The notes: generated by a model not told the origin, from the letters alone. Positions 9,537 to 19,121 are shown, counted from the first letter of the stretch. The stretch is 64,000 nt of DNA from Pacificibacter marinus (GCF_018860505.1 NZ_JAHKPU010000032.1:62001-126000), one strand, 5' to 3'. Numbers and translations: made by a program.

Positions 9537-10574
9537 TTATTTTACAGCCAATGTGTCTTCAGCAGAGACAGACGCTTGTGTTGCTGCAAGCTCAGGGTCA
9601 GATACGAGACCGTATTGAGCCAATGGACCGTCTGGGCCAGCAACTTCGTTAGAGATAAAGAATTGTGCGAATTCTTTAACACCTGGGATAACGCCGATGT
9701 GTGCTTTTTTCACGAAGAAGTACAATGGACGTGACACAGGGTAGTCGCCAGCTGCGATTGTTTCAGTGGTTGGCTCAACGCCACCCATTGTTGCAACTTT
9801 AAGTGAGTCTGTGTTGTTCTCGTAGAATGCGAGACCAAAGATTCCAACACCGTTCGGGTTTGCTTCGATACGTGCAAGTGTTTCTGTGTAGTCACCGTCG
9901 ATGTCGACAGTGATACCGTTGCCACGTACTGCAAGACAGGCGCTTTCTGCGTCATCTTCGGACATGCCGCCAGCAACCATTGCGTCAAACGCGCCAGTTT
10001 CTTCACAGCCAACCAACAGTACTTTTTCTTCAAACACTTCGCGTGTGCCGTGCTTGGTGCCCGGAATGAATGCGTTGATGTCAACGGCTGGCAGTTCAGC
10101 ATTGAAGTCAGCCCATTGTGTGTGCGGGTTGGCAACAACTTCGCCGTCAACCAGAACATTTGCGCCAAGAGCGTTGAAGATGTCAGTTGGTTCAAACGTT
10201 GTGAATGCAGGGCCGTCGATTTGGGATGCAAATACGATGCCGTCGTAACCGATTTTAACTTCGATGATGTCAGTCACACCGTTTTCGAGGCAAAGCGCGA
10301 TGTCGCTGTCACGGATTGGACGTGAAGAGTTTGCGATGTCGATTGTGTTTTCGCCAACGCCTTCACAAAAGCGCTTGAGACCAGCAGATGAGCCACCGGA
10401 TTCAACAACGGGTGTCGGGAAGTCAAAGTTGTCGCCAAACGCTTCAGCGACGATAGAAGCGTATGGGAGAACTGTGGAAGAACCAGCAACTTGAACGTTA
10501 TCACGTGCGGCTGCGGCAGTTACAGACATAGCGGAGATCGCCAGCGCTGAGGCGGAAAGTTTAACAAAGGACAT
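9537..10574 (-). CDS. pstS: Phosphate-binding periplasmic protein PstS
   Basis: A 345-residue substrate-binding protein. A signal peptide covers about residues 1-23 with a cut after AAA. AGSSTVLPYA (about 30-39) and SGGSSAG (about 60-66) are phosphate-binding loops of the PstS class, and GTKHGTREVF (about 172-181) matches another. It captures phosphate in the periplasm and delivers it to PstCA. It is the first gene after the Pho box. Confidence 0.96.
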   Translation of the reverse strand: MSFVKLSASALAISAMSVTAAAARDNVQVAGSSTVLPYASIVAEAFGDNFDFPTPVVESGGSSAGLKRFCEGVGENTIDIANSSRPIRDSDIALCLENGVTDIIEVKIGYDGIVFASQIDGPAFTTFEPTDIFNALGANVLVDGEVVANPHTQWADFNAELPAVDINAFIPGTKHGTREVFEEKVLLVGCEETGAFDAMVAGGMSEDDAESACLAVRGNGITVDIDGDYTETLARIEANPNGVGIFGLAFYENNTDSLKVATMGGVEPTTETIAAGDYPVSRPLYFFVKKAHIGVIPGVKEFAQFFISNEVAGPDGPLAQYGLVSDPELAATQASVSAEDTLAVK

Positions 10575-10664
10575 ATGTAGCTCCTGAAATTCATATCATG
10601 AGAGGCGTTTCGTTTCTCTCTCAGTGGCGGTCTAAACTCACTTAGCTATGCTTTTGTGAAAGTA

Positions 10665-10685
10665 ATGTAACAAATACATGACAAA
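10665..10685 (-). promoter_or_regulatory. Pho box upstream of pstS
   Basis: Read on the minus strand, TTGTCAT-GTAT-TTGTTAC forms two 7-base direct repeats spaced 11 bases apart, the layout recognised by PhoB. It lies about 90 bases upstream of the pstS start, and A/T-rich -10-like sequence (CATAGCT) follows about 15 bases downstream. Confidence 0.75.
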
Positions 10686-10752
10686 GACCAAATTTCAGGC
10701 AAATAATATGAAGCCAAATTTAGGACAATGAAAGCCCCACGCCCCTAACCCC

Positions 10753-11820
10753 TTAATCGTAAGGTAAAATAACCGAAAAACAGCTGCCGTTGCCCGCATG
10801 GCTTTCCACACGTAATCTGCCGCGGTGACGGTTTAATATGTGTTTTACGATGGCCAATCCAAGCCCCGTGCCGCCCATTTCACGCGATCTATGGGTGTCG
10901 ACGCGATAAAAACGTTCGGTCAAGCGCGGAATGTGATGTGCGGGAATGCCCTCGCCTTGATCTGCGATATCAACACGCACAGCAGGGCCGCGCATTGTGG
11001 GTTCAATGGCGTGAGACGTTATACAAATTGACACTTCGCCGCCATCAGGTCCGTATTTGATCGCGTTTTCAACAAGGTTGGTGAACACTTGGGTCAGTTG
11101 GTCTTGATCCCCCATCACCAAATCCTGCGCATCGCCGCCCTCTAGGCGCAACGACACTTCGCGCGCTTCGGCCAAAGGGTGCAAGGTCTGCACAACTGAG
11201 CGCACCACAGCAGGCACATTCACCTCATTCGTCGGGCGCACACGGCGGTCTGCCTCGACGCGGCTGAGCGATAAAAGATCGCCCACGATTCGGTTCATAC
11301 GCTTGGCCTCTGCGTCCATAATCGACAAAAACCGTGTCCTAGCATCCACGTCATTGGCCGCAGGGCCAAGCAGGGTTTCGATGAATCCAAGCACAGCCGT
11401 CAGCGGCGTGCGCAGTTCATGCGATACATTCGCGACGAAATCCCGACGCATTTGCCCCGCTTCTTGCAGCTCTGTTTTGTCTTCGAACGCGATGACAACA
11501 TAGCCGACGTCTTGTGTCACTGCTGCGCGGATTTGAACTTCAAAGTGTAAATCGCGTGATGATTCCGATACGCGGTAGATGGCTGTCGCATCCTCGCCCA
11601 GACGCAATACGTTCTCAATGGCGTCCAACAACATGGGTTGGCGCAACACAGTTATATAGTGCCGTCCCTGTGTGCCTGATCCAAAAAGGTCTTCCGCTTT
11701 TTGATTGGCAATAACCACCCGTTCATCACGGCCAATGACGATCAACGGCAAAGGCATCGCTTTGGCCATTTCTATCACAAGGTCATTTGCAGACGTTTCG
11801 GTGTATTGTGTGGAATTCAT
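10753..11820 (-). CDS. phoR: Phosphate regulon sensor histidine kinase PhoR, apparently soluble
   Basis: A 355-residue histidine kinase. A PAS domain occupies about 15-115. The H-box NVSHELRTPL has the phospho-acceptor His134, the N-box is LVENAIKYG, and G1/G2 motifs are DQGEGIP and GTGLGLAIV. I see no membrane helix before the PAS domain, unlike E. coli PhoR. It lies upstream of pstS with its own promoter region. Input probably comes through PhoU and the Pst complex rather than from direct membrane sensing. Confidence 0.92.
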   Translation of the reverse strand: MNSTQYTETSANDLVIEMAKAMPLPLIVIGRDERVVIANQKAEDLFGSGTQGRHYITVLRQPMLLDAIENVLRLGEDATAIYRVSESSRDLHFEVQIRAAVTQDVGYVVIAFEDKTELQEAGQMRRDFVANVSHELRTPLTAVLGFIETLLGPAANDVDARTRFLSIMDAEAKRMNRIVGDLLSLSRVEADRRVRPTNEVNVPAVVRSVVQTLHPLAEAREVSLRLEGGDAQDLVMGDQDQLTQVFTNLVENAIKYGPDGGEVSICITSHAIEPTMRGPAVRVDIADQGEGIPAHHIPRLTERFYRVDTHRSREMGGTGLGLAIVKHILNRHRGRLRVESHAGNGSCFSVILPYD

Positions 11821-12060
11821 CGCGAGATCTTTCTAAAGGTGTTGCCTTGAGTACTGACAGAGTATGACGCGCATGTGACCCTTTTGCATGTGCTTTCGCT
11901 TTAAGGTTGTTGAATGCGGCTTTACCTTGATTTTGCAGCTTCGTAGATTCGCAAAATGGTAATTTTTCCGATATTGCCAAAAACAATGTTGCATTTCGGC
12001 GGGTTTCCGCTTCTCTTACAACTAAGCAGAAAAAATTCATAATAGGCCGCGCGACGAAAA

Positions 12061-12474
12061 ATGGGCAATATCTCAACTTCTAAGTTCTTTGATGTGATTG
12101 CGATGTCCCGCAAGGATCGGCAGAGCGACACCATCATGACGCTGATGGTTGGTGAGTATGCTCGTGTGCAAGGCGCGGAAAATTTGATGCCCACGTCCTC
12201 AGCTGTCTTCTACTTGGACTTTAAGGACTTATCTGCTGATGTTTTGCGCGCGGTCAATCCCGATGTGGTGATTTCACCTGCGATCGGCACGACATTCGAT
12301 TGTTTGGAGCTGGCCGAGTTCTTGGAAAAAGCTGCATTTTCTGGTCGGTATCGTGTGGTTTTGGATAAGATCCCACGTCCAGATATCATCTGTCGTGAAG
12401 TGCGCCACACGCATCCGATGCTGGATTTCGATGTCATCAGCGAAAAACCAGAGCTTGCGAAACATATGAACTAG
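12061..12474 (+). CDS. Conserved hypothetical protein, 137 residues
   Basis: I do not recognise a named family. The protein is mixed alpha/beta without membrane segments or a signal peptide. The middle, PDVVISPAIGTTFDCLELAEFL (split as PDVVISPAIGT then TFDCLELAEFL), suggests a Rossmann-like or response-regulator-like strand-loop-helix. Coding-quality codon use and position between the pho locus and a convergent gene support it as real. A ribosome site is weak before the first ATG; a second ATG 14 codons in (MSRKDRQ) is an alternative start. Confidence 0.7.
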   Translation: MGNISTSKFFDVIAMSRKDRQSDTIMTLMVGEYARVQGAENLMPTSSAVFYLDFKDLSADVLRAVNPDVVISPAIGTTFDCLELAEFLEKAAFSGRYRVVLDKIPRPDIICREVRHTHPMLDFDVISEKPELAKHMN

Positions 12475-12532
12475 GCGGCGGCGCGATCAAGGTCGCACCG
12501 ATTTCTTGCATGCACCCCTCTCACAAACAGGC

Positions 12533-13063
12533 TTAGCCAATCGGTTCGAGACCGTCTTTAAACCGGCGCCCGTTGTGTTGATAGCGCAGAGCTTGCTCTT
12601 TTAACGCCTCGATCTGATCTTGTGACAATTGACGTACAACTTTCCCAGGGGCCCCCATCACAACGGATCCATCAGGGATTTCTTTGTTCTCGGTGATCAA
12701 AGCCCCTGCCCCGATCAGACAGTTTTTGCCGATCTTGGCTCCGTTCAACACGATGGCTCCCATGCCAATCAAGGTGTTTTCGCCCAAGGTACAGCCATGC
12801 AGCATCGCTTTATGCCCAATCGTACAACCGGCACCAATGGTCAAAGGAGATCCCATATCCGTGTGTAGCACTGCATTCTCTTGGATGTTGCTGCCAGCAC
12901 CGACATCAATCATTTCATTGTCGCCACGCAATGTTGCACCAAACCAGATATTCGCGCCCGCGCCCAAACTGACTTTGCCGATGACATTGGCATCATGTGC
13001 CACCCAGTAGTCACCGTTTTCTGGCAAAATAGGCGCGTGATCGTCAAGACTATAAAGTGTCAT
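12533..13063 (-). CDS. Gamma carbonic anhydrase family protein
   Basis: A 176-residue left-handed beta-helix protein with repeated hexapeptides (for example [26 protein letters not shown]). Histidines at VLHTD, IGHKAML and LHGC are placed like the zinc ligands of the gamma carbonic anhydrase/YrdA/PaaY group. Members bind metal, and some hydrate CO2. Enzyme activity is not certain for this subgroup. The start overlaps the stop of guanylate kinase as ATGA, so it is co-transcribed. Confidence 0.88.
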   Translation of the reverse strand: MTLYSLDDHAPILPENGDYWVAHDANVIGKVSLGAGANIWFGATLRGDNEMIDVGAGSNIQENAVLHTDMGSPLTIGAGCTIGHKAMLHGCTLGENTLIGMGAIVLNGAKIGKNCLIGAGALITENKEIPDGSVVMGAPGKVVRQLSQDQIEALKEQALRYQHNGRRFKDGLEPIG

Positions 13064-13707
13064 GTTTCAATTTCCTCAAATTCTGCCTGCAATCCGCGCA
13101 CCACATCCAACAACCCCGGCTGCTGCCTGCGGTGCAACCGCTCTGCCGATACGATGGTTTTCAAGCGCTCAAATGATGTATCAAGATCGTCATTCACCAG
13201 AACATAATCATAGCCATCCCAATGACTGATTTCGTCCCAACTTTGGCGCATCCGTTTTTCGATCACATCCGAACTGTCTTGGCCGCGAGTCTCAAGACGT
13301 CTGCGCAACTCGGTGATGGAGGGCGGCAGAACAAAAATCGACAAGACATGATCGCGTAGGGCTGAATTGGCGATTTGCTGCGCCCCTTGCCAATCCACAT
13401 CGAACAACACATCCTTGCCCGCTTCAATCGCTTTACGCACTGGCCCCGCAGGCGAGCCATAGTAGTTGCCAAAGACCAAAGCATGCTCAAGCATATCGCC
13501 ACTGGTGACCATCGATTTAAAGTCATCCTCGGCTGTGAAATGGTAATCAATGCCATTTTGCTCGCCAAGGCGCGGGGCGCGAGTGGTGGCCGAAACGGAA
13601 AAACTCAACGTTTCGTCCCACTGCATTAAACGTTTGGCAAGCGTGGATTTACCCGCACCAGAGGGCGACGATAAAATGATAAGAAGTCCGCGGCGTTCGG
13701 CTGACAT
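13060..13707 (-). CDS. gmk: Guanylate kinase
   Basis: A 215-residue P-loop kinase that phosphorylates GMP to [13 protein letters not shown] (about 11-20) is the P-loop; [17 protein letters not shown] is the GMP-binding segment. I set the start at 13707 because AAGGAGGGACAC lies directly upstream and the protein then begins [14 protein letters not shown], like other Gmk proteins. The frame stays open a further 53 codons upstream, but that extension has no coding character. Confidence 0.95.
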   Translation of the reverse strand: MSAERRGLLIILSSPSGAGKSTLAKRLMQWDETLSFSVSATTRAPRLGEQNGIDYHFTAEDDFKSMVTSGDMLEHALVFGNYYGSPAGPVRKAIEAGKDVLFDVDWQGAQQIANSALRDHVLSIFVLPPSITELRRRLETRGQDSSDVIEKRMRQSWDEISHWDGYDYVLVNDDLDTSFERLKTIVSAERLHRRQQPGLLDVVRGLQAEFEEIET

Positions 13708-13925
13708 GTGTCCCTCCTTATAATGGACCATATTTCTATAGTGCGCGCTGATAGGCTTGACCACCGTTTCGAATGGCCTTTTGCGGGTGATTTTGGCCGC
13801 AGTGCAGCAATAAGGCAAATGGAGCCTGCAATTTGATATAACGCCCCCCAAATGAGGCAAAAACATGTCCTGCCCTAAGGGAATGTCAGAAAGGCAGTCC
13901 TTTTAAAATGTCAAAATTAACGTTT

Positions 13926-13960
13926 GAGTGGCCCTAAAATCGATGGTTTTTCGGCCACTC
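13926..13960. repeat. Inverted repeat upstream of gmk
   Basis: GAGTGGCC and GGCCACTC pair perfectly across a 19-base centre that itself contains AAAA/TTTT. There is no T-run afterwards, so a terminator role is unlikely. It could be a protein-binding site or an mRNA-leader hairpin of gmk, some 220 bases before its start. Confidence 0.5.
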
Positions 13961-14111
13961 CCAACCCATTTTGCGATTGAATGCCACAAGTGAACACGTC
14001 AAGATCGTTTTTTCTGACCTGCCGCTCTATGGATCGAATAATAATTATATGTATCTGTTTTCATGACGTATTTGGAAAAATCCATCGTCATTGATTTTCA
14101 CAAACATGCTC

Positions 14112-14127
14112 TGAAATGGCCATTTCA
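14112..14127. promoter_or_regulatory. Perfect 16-base palindrome, candidate operator
   Basis: TGAAATGGCCATTTCA is fully self-complementary and lies 160 bases upstream of the PAS-type gene. A dimeric repressor or activator site is the simplest explanation. No regulator can be assigned. Confidence 0.45.
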
Positions 14128-14287
14128 AGACCCAAAACAACGGTCGCTATTAACCATTCATTAGGAAAATCCACCAATTTGGGCAAACTCGTGGCATAAA
14201 AGGGCCAAGCAAGCACAGACACATCGTGCTCAGACAGAACAAGGCAGCATAGGCCCATAGCGCCGCTGCAAACGATTAGGTGATGAA

Positions 14288-15022
14288 ATGAAAATTGATT
14301 ATGACAGCGGGTCTAACGTCGTGTCCCTTATACCGCGTCGCAACGAAATGATCTTTCCAGCACTGCGCGAGGTCGAAGCCTACTGGGACGGCCTGCGCAA
14401 TGGTCGTCCCGTGCCAGCCCGCAGCGACATTGATCCACGCGGCATGCAATCTGCATTGGAATTTGCCTTCATTCTTGAACGCATTGCCCCCGGTATTGCC
14501 CGCTTCCGCCTTGCGGGGATGCATCTGACCGACTTGATGGGCATGGAAGTGCGCGGTATGCCACTCACAGCGATGTTCGTGCCTGAAAGCCGCGCGAAAA
14601 TCTCTGCAGTGATCGAATCTGTGTGTGATACCCCGCAGATCACAACCCTTACCCTGAAAGGTGAACGCGGCATTGGTCGTGGATCTTTGGATGCGCAACT
14701 TTTGCTTTGCCCGCTGAAATCCGATCTTGGGGATGTGAACCGTATTCTTGGCTGCTTGCAGTCCAAAGGCAACATTGGCCGTCAGCCCCGCCGCTTTGAC
14801 GCTATTGAAACTGTGTCGCGCCCTCTTATAAACGCAGGCATTCAAGACACACCAATGTCAGAGGGCATGACAGAAAAAGGCACCCCGATCCCACAAGGGT
14901 TCGCAGAAGCGCGCAAAGCCTATCTTGAGCAAAAAGACACTATGACAACGGCTCAAGACACTCCACAGCCGCCGCGCCCAACAGGCAAACCCGCTTTGCG
15001 CCTTGTCTCGACCGATGACTGA
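14288..15022 (+). CDS. PAS-domain protein (PAS_5 type), 244 residues
   Basis: The first ~165 residues resemble the PAS_5 proteins common in alphaproteobacteria: PALREVEAYWDGLR, PARSDIDPRGM and the FRLAGMHLTDLMGMEVRGMPL stretch (given in parts) are typical. The C-terminal ~75 residues are low-complexity and rich in Pro and Gln. There is no kinase, cyclase or DNA-binding output domain, so it probably acts through a partner. It stands alone between divergent gmk and convergent DAHP synthase. Function unknown. Confidence 0.82.
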   Translation: MKIDYDSGSNVVSLIPRRNEMIFPALREVEAYWDGLRNGRPVPARSDIDPRGMQSALEFAFILERIAPGIARFRLAGMHLTDLMGMEVRGMPLTAMFVPESRAKISAVIESVCDTPQITTLTLKGERGIGRGSLDAQLLLCPLKSDLGDVNRILGCLQSKGNIGRQPRRFDAIETVSRPLINAGIQDTPMSEGMTEKGTPIPQGFAEARKAYLEQKDTMTTAQDTPQPPRPTGKPALRLVSTDD

Positions 15023-15099
15023 TCTAATGAACATGAGCGCATTGCGGCAAAAATTGTCACCTAGCTCACACCGCAATACGACCTAACGACCAGACACAA

Positions 15100-15128
15100 A
15101 AAAGGCCGGACATGACATCCGGCCTTTT
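15100..15128. terminator. Bidirectional terminator between the PAS gene and DAHP synthase
   Basis: An 11-base perfect stem, AAAAGGCCGGA with TCCGGCCTTTT, around a seven-base loop, flanked by A and T runs. It lies between two convergent genes and can serve both. Confidence 0.88.
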
Positions 15129-15148
15129 CATATTATATATCAAGCCGC

Positions 15149-16495
15149 TCAGCGGGCGTTTTTAGACAGCTCTTCAGCCACCAAGAACGCAAGTTCCAAA
15201 GCTTGTGATGCGTTCAAGCGCGGGTCACAAGCTGTGTGGTAACGATCTGCCAGATTTTCGTCGGTCACTTCGATCGCGCCGCCAGTGCATTCGGTCACAT
15301 CCGCACCAGTCATCTCGAAATGCACGCCGCCCGGAATGGTTCCGTGTGCGCGATGAACTTCGAAAAATTCCTGCACTTCGCCCAAAACACTTTCAAACGG
15401 ACGGGTTTTGTAACCGCTGTCTGATTTGATCGTATTGCCGTGCATAGGATCGCAAGACCACACAACGTTCGCGCCCTCTTCTTTCACCGCTTGAATCAAA
15501 CGTGGAAGATGCTCTTTGACATTGCCGGCCCCAAAGCGCGCGATCAAGGTCAAGCGCCCTGCCTCATTCGCTGGGTTCAGCTTTTTCATCAAAATTTTCA
15601 GGTCTTCTGCAGTCGTTGTCGGACCACATTTCAAACCGATGGGGTTGGACACGCCCGAACAGAATTCAACATGCGCCCCGTCAGGTTGACGTGTGCGATC
15701 GCCGATCCAGATCATGTGACCGGATCCCGCGACAGTATCGCCCAAAGTGCTGTCCACGCGGGTCAGCGCCTCTTCGTATTCCAACAACAATGCTTCATGC
15801 GAGGTGTAGAAATCAACGGTTTTCAAATCATTGTTGTTGTCAGACGTCATGCCTGCGGCGCGCATGAAATCCAGCGCGTCTTGGATGCGATTGGCCATAT
15901 CGCGATATTTCTCGGCTTCGTCGGCCTCTGTGAAGCCCAGAGTCCAACCATGCACGCGGTGCACATCGGCAAACCCACCTTTGGAATAGGCGCGCAACAA
16001 GTTCAAACTTGCCGCCGCTTGGGTGTAGGCTTGCAACATACGGTCAGGATCAGGGATGCGCGCCTCAGGCGTGAAATCAAACCCGTTGATGATGTCGCCG
16101 CGGTAGCTTGGCAACTCCACACCATTTGATGTCTCAGTTGGCGCAGAGCGTGGTTTCGCAAATTGACCCGCCATACGGCCCACTTTCACCACAGGCACTT
16201 TCGCGCCAAAGGTCAAAACCATCGCCATTTGCAGCATCACTTTGAAGGTATCGCGAATTTGGTCTGCACCAAATTCGGAAAAGCTTTCCGCACAATCGCC
16301 ACCTTGCAGCAAAAACGCTTCACCGCGTGAGGCAGCCGCGAGTTGGGATTTCAGTGTTTTGGTCTCGCCTGCAAAGACAAGAGGAGGATACTTGGAGAGT
16401 TGTGCCTCAACCGCGTTGAGTTTTGCCTCGTCCGTATACTCGGGCATTTGCACACGCGGTTTGTTACGCCATGCTGATTTTACCCAATCCGTCAT
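15149..16495 (-). CDS. Class II 3-deoxy-7-phosphoheptulonate (DAHP) synthase
   Basis: A 448-residue plant-type (class II, AroA-II) DAHP synthase. It condenses phosphoenolpyruvate with erythrose 4-phosphate, the first step of the shikimate pathway. Family hallmarks are the N-terminal [17 protein letters not shown] with the metal-ligand Cys, [11 protein letters not shown], and DPMHGNT near the C-terminus. This class is unrelated in length and sequence to the ~350-residue AroF/G/H class I enzymes. The gene is monocistronic; aroB, a later step, lies far away at the right edge. Confidence 0.94.
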   Translation of the reverse strand: MTDWVKSAWRNKPRVQMPEYTDEAKLNAVEAQLSKYPPLVFAGETKTLKSQLAAASRGEAFLLQGGDCAESFSEFGADQIRDTFKVMLQMAMVLTFGAKVPVVKVGRMAGQFAKPRSAPTETSNGVELPSYRGDIINGFDFTPEARIPDPDRMLQAYTQAAASLNLLRAYSKGGFADVHRVHGWTLGFTEADEAEKYRDMANRIQDALDFMRAAGMTSDNNNDLKTVDFYTSHEALLLEYEEALTRVDSTLGDTVAGSGHMIWIGDRTRQPDGAHVEFCSGVSNPIGLKCGPTTTAEDLKILMKKLNPANEAGRLTLIARFGAGNVKEHLPRLIQAVKEEGANVVWSCDPMHGNTIKSDSGYKTRPFESVLGEVQEFFEVHRAHGTIPGGVHFEMTGADVTECTGGAIEVTDENLADRYHTACDPRLNASQALELAFLVAEELSKNAR

Positions 16496-17018
16496 TGTCT
16501 CTACTCCGGGAAATTAATTCATTTATGCCACGCAGCGCAGAGTGTTAGCGCGAGCAGCCCAAGCGTTATAGGCGCAGGTCTTGGGTTGGAAAACCCGAAA
16601 TGGTAAAAAAAGTTGCGCAATTTAGGGGCAATTGCACAATCAACATGCGCGTTGGTCTCAACACCCCCCAAAAACCATCGTATGTTTTGGATGAATTGCC
16701 TTGCAAGTGACCTTAGCCACAGACCAAAGCAGCCCGAAATGAAGACAGTGACGTTACGTGACGTTTAAGCGATTCTTTGATGTATCGCTGTTTTCGGCAG
16801 TTTTTTACACAATCGTCATCGAACATCCGAGATCGTATTTCTGCCGTTTGGCGTAGAAAATGGGTGTTTTTTGTACAATTGGATAAAAAAAACACAATAT
16901 ATGGGATAGTATTTCTAATTCCCTCACGCCATTCGCCATCCCCGTCTAGTTGCTTTTCATTTTGAAACTGTCGATCTACGCTTCCCACAGAACAATGATT
17001 CAACTGGGAGAATAACGA
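16496..17018. other. Gap upstream of the livK operon (divergent promoters)
   Basis: 523 bases holding the promoters of DAHP synthase (minus) and the liv operon (plus). An A/T-rich stretch with TTGTACAATTGG and GGGATAGTAT lies about 120-160 bases before livK. An 8-base direct repeat GTGACGTT occurs at 16748 and 16758, exactly 10 bases apart. No gene is supported. Confidence 0.55.
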
Positions 17019-18203
17019 ATGAAAAAACTTCTATTGGCCACAGCGGCTACGACACTTATGGCAGGCGCATCATACGCCGACGAAATCAAGCTGGGCCTTA
17101 TGCTCGGATTTTCTGGTCCTGCTGAATCTTTGGCACCAGACATGGCTGGCGGTGTGCGCGCTGCGGCCAAAGAAATATCAGACAGCGGCAAGTTCTTGGA
17201 CGGCACAACCGTCGCCATCGTTGAAGGCGATTCCACATGTACGGACGCGGCAGTTGCCTCATCTGTTGCAGAACGCATGATCACATCTGACGGTATCGTT
17301 GGCCTTATCGGGGCTTTGTGTTCCGGTGCAACTGGCGCGGCTTTGACCAATGTTGCGGTGCCAAACGGCATGGTGATGTTCTCGCCATCCGCGACATCGC
17401 CTTCTTTGACAACCATCGAAGACAACGGCTTGTTCTTCCGCGCCTCCCCATCTGATGCGCGCCAAGGTCAAGTTATGGCTGAATCGCTGCTCGAAAAAGG
17501 CGTGATGTCAGCGGCTGTCACCTACACAAACAACGACTACGGCAAAGGCTTGGCCGATGCGTTTGAATCCTCCTACACAGATTTGGGCGGCAAAGTCACC
17601 ATCAACACATCCCATGAAGATGGCAAAGCGGATTACTCTGCTGAAGTGGGCGCATTGGCCTCTGCTGGCGGTGATATTCTTGTTGTTGTTGGATACCTTG
17701 ATCAAGGTGGCCCAGGCATCATTCGAGCGGCCCTCGATACAGGTGCCTTTGATCGCTTCCACCTGCCCGATGCGATGATCGGTGACACAATCGAAGACCG
17801 CTTTGGCACTGAAATCGAAGGAGCTACTGGTCAAGTTCCAGGATCAGATTCTCCAGGTGGCGAACTGCTCGTCGCGATTGGCGAAGCAAACGGTTACAAT
17901 GGCACAGCGCCCTACGCCCCTGAATCCTATGACGCAGGTGCTATGATGTTGCTGGCGATGCAAGCGGCTGGCTCCTCTGACCCACAGGTCTACAAAGACT
18001 TCGTGATGGGTGTTGCCAATGCGCCGGGTGAAAAAATCTTCCCAGGTGAATTGGCCAAAGCGCTCGATATCCTCGCCTCTGGCGGTGACATTGACTATGT
18101 GGGCGGCACCGCTGCCGAGCTGATCGAACCTGGTGAAGCGGCTGGATCTTACCGTGAGATTCTTGTCAAAGACGGTAAAATCACCACTGTTGGCTACCGC
18201 TAA
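17019..18203 (+). CDS. livK: Branched-chain amino-acid-type ABC transporter substrate-binding protein
   Basis: A 394-residue periplasmic binding protein of the LivJ/LivK fold (peripla_BP_6 type). The signal peptide covers about 1-20 (cut after SYA), and the mature protein opens DEIKLGLMLGFSGP. Two Rossmann-like lobes follow. AGGAGAATAAC-like spacing (GGGAGAA) precedes the ATG. It heads the operon livK-livG-livF-hypothetical-livH-livM. Ligand could be branched-chain amino acids, but related systems carry amides, urea or aromatic acids, so specificity is open. Confidence 0.9.
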   Translation: MKKLLLATAATTLMAGASYADEIKLGLMLGFSGPAESLAPDMAGGVRAAAKEISDSGKFLDGTTVAIVEGDSTCTDAAVASSVAERMITSDGIVGLIGALCSGATGAALTNVAVPNGMVMFSPSATSPSLTTIEDNGLFFRASPSDARQGQVMAESLLEKGVMSAAVTYTNNDYGKGLADAFESSYTDLGGKVTINTSHEDGKADYSAEVGALASAGGDILVVVGYLDQGGPGIIRAALDTGAFDRFHLPDAMIGDTIEDRFGTEIEGATGQVPGSDSPGGELLVAIGEANGYNGTAPYAPESYDAGAMMLLAMQAAGSSDPQVYKDFVMGVANAPGEKIFPGELAKALDILASGGDIDYVGGTAAELIEPGEAAGSYREILVKDGKITTVGYR

Positions 18204-18220
18204 TCGGTTAGATATTTTGC

Positions 18221-18247
18221 ACAGCCCGAGATTTTGTCTCGGGCTGT
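18221..18247 (+). other. Intercistronic hairpin after livK
   Basis: A perfect 11-base stem (ACAGCCCGAGA with TCTCGGGCTGT) with a five-base loop, 18 bases after the livK stop and without a T-run. It probably protects the binding-protein message or partly attenuates read-through into livG. Confidence 0.7.
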
Positions 18248-18296
18248 TCGCATAGTCGACCCACAAAAAAGACGGTAAACCCAAGGGGATAGTTAT

Positions 18297-19121
18297 ATGA
18301 TCGAAGTGCGTGATCTACACATGCATTTCGGCGGTTTTCGCGCGGTGGACGGGGCATCGCTTTCCATCAAGGAAGGTTCCATTACAGGTCTGATTGGCCC
18401 AAATGGCGCGGGAAAAACGTCGCTTTTCAATTGCATCGCAGGCGTTTTGACGCCCACCAGCGGACAAATCTTGTTTGATGGCGAAGACGTCACAGGTTTG
18501 AAACCGCATCAATTGTTCCACAAAGGCATCTTGCGTACTTTTCAGATCGCGCATGAGTTTTCCACCATGACTGTGCGTGAAAACTTGATGATGGTGCCAG
18601 CCAATCAATCTGGTGAAACGCTGTGGAATGCTTGGTTCAAACGCGGTCAGATTGCGGTTGAAGAAGCAGCCTTGCGTAAAAAAGCCGACGAAGTTTTAGA
18701 GTTCCTGACCATTTCTCATATCGCGGATGAGAAAGCTGGCAATATCTCTGGCGGGCAAAAAAAGCTTGTCGAGTTGGGCCGTACCATGATGGTCGATGCC
18801 AAAATCGTCTTTCTGGATGAAGTGGGCGCAGGCGTGAACCGCACCCTGCTATACACCATTGCCGATGCGATCAAACGGCTGAACACCGAACGCGGCTATA
18901 CGTTTTGCATGATTGAACATGATATGGAGTTCATCAAAATGCTCTGTGATCCGGTGATTGTTATGGCTTCCGGCCAAGTGATGGCAACGGGATCAGCGGA
19001 CGAGATTATGCAAAATGAACAGGTGATCGAGGCCTATCTAGGCACGGGCATCAAGAACAAAGAAGCCACCGAAGGGCTAACCAAGGACGCCATTCCAGCA
19101 GCATCGGAGGGCACAGCATGA
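18297..19121 (+). CDS. livG: Branched-chain amino-acid-type ABC transporter ATPase LivG
   Basis: A 274-residue ATPase with Walker A GPNGAGKT (about 33-40), signature ISGGQKK, and H-loop IEHDMEF. The Walker B/D-loop reads IVFLDEVGAGVNR instead of the usual LLLDEPxAGLNP: the Pro after the catalytic Glu and the Pro ending the D-loop are both replaced. The last ~25 residues are a family-variable tail. The stop overlaps the livF start (ATGA). Confidence 0.92.
   Translation: MIEVRDLHMHFGGFRAVDGASLSIKEGSITGLIGPNGAGKTSLFNCIAGVLTPTSGQILFDGEDVTGLKPHQLFHKGILRTFQIAHEFSTMTVRENLMMVPANQSGETLWNAWFKRGQIAVEEAALRKKADEVLEFLTISHIADEKAGNISGGQKKLVELGRTMMVDAKIVFLDEVGAGVNRTLLYTIADAIKRLNTERGYTFCMIEHDMEFIKMLCDPVIVMASGQVMATGSADEIMQNEQVIEAYLGTGIKNKEATEGLTKDAIPAASEGTA

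Larger units (their letters stand above)
13708..14287. other. Gap between gmk and the PAS-type gene (divergent promoters)
   Basis: 580 bases with no supportable gene. It contains the gmk promoter side, a long imperfect hairpin at 13926-13960, a perfect 16-base palindrome at 14112-14127 and the plus-strand leader of the PAS-type gene. Confidence 0.6.

Noticed and set aside
13708-13866. N-terminal extension of guanylate kinase
   Set aside because: A strong ribosome site at 13710-13717 and the usual Gmk N-terminus mark the inner ATG as the start.
14276-14845. 189-residue minus-strand frame opposite the PAS-type gene
   Set aside because: Antisense shadow of a well-supported coding frame.
16713-17003. 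96-residue minus-strand frame upstream of livK
   Set aside because: It covers an A/T-rich promoter region, has no ribosome site and no protein-like pattern.
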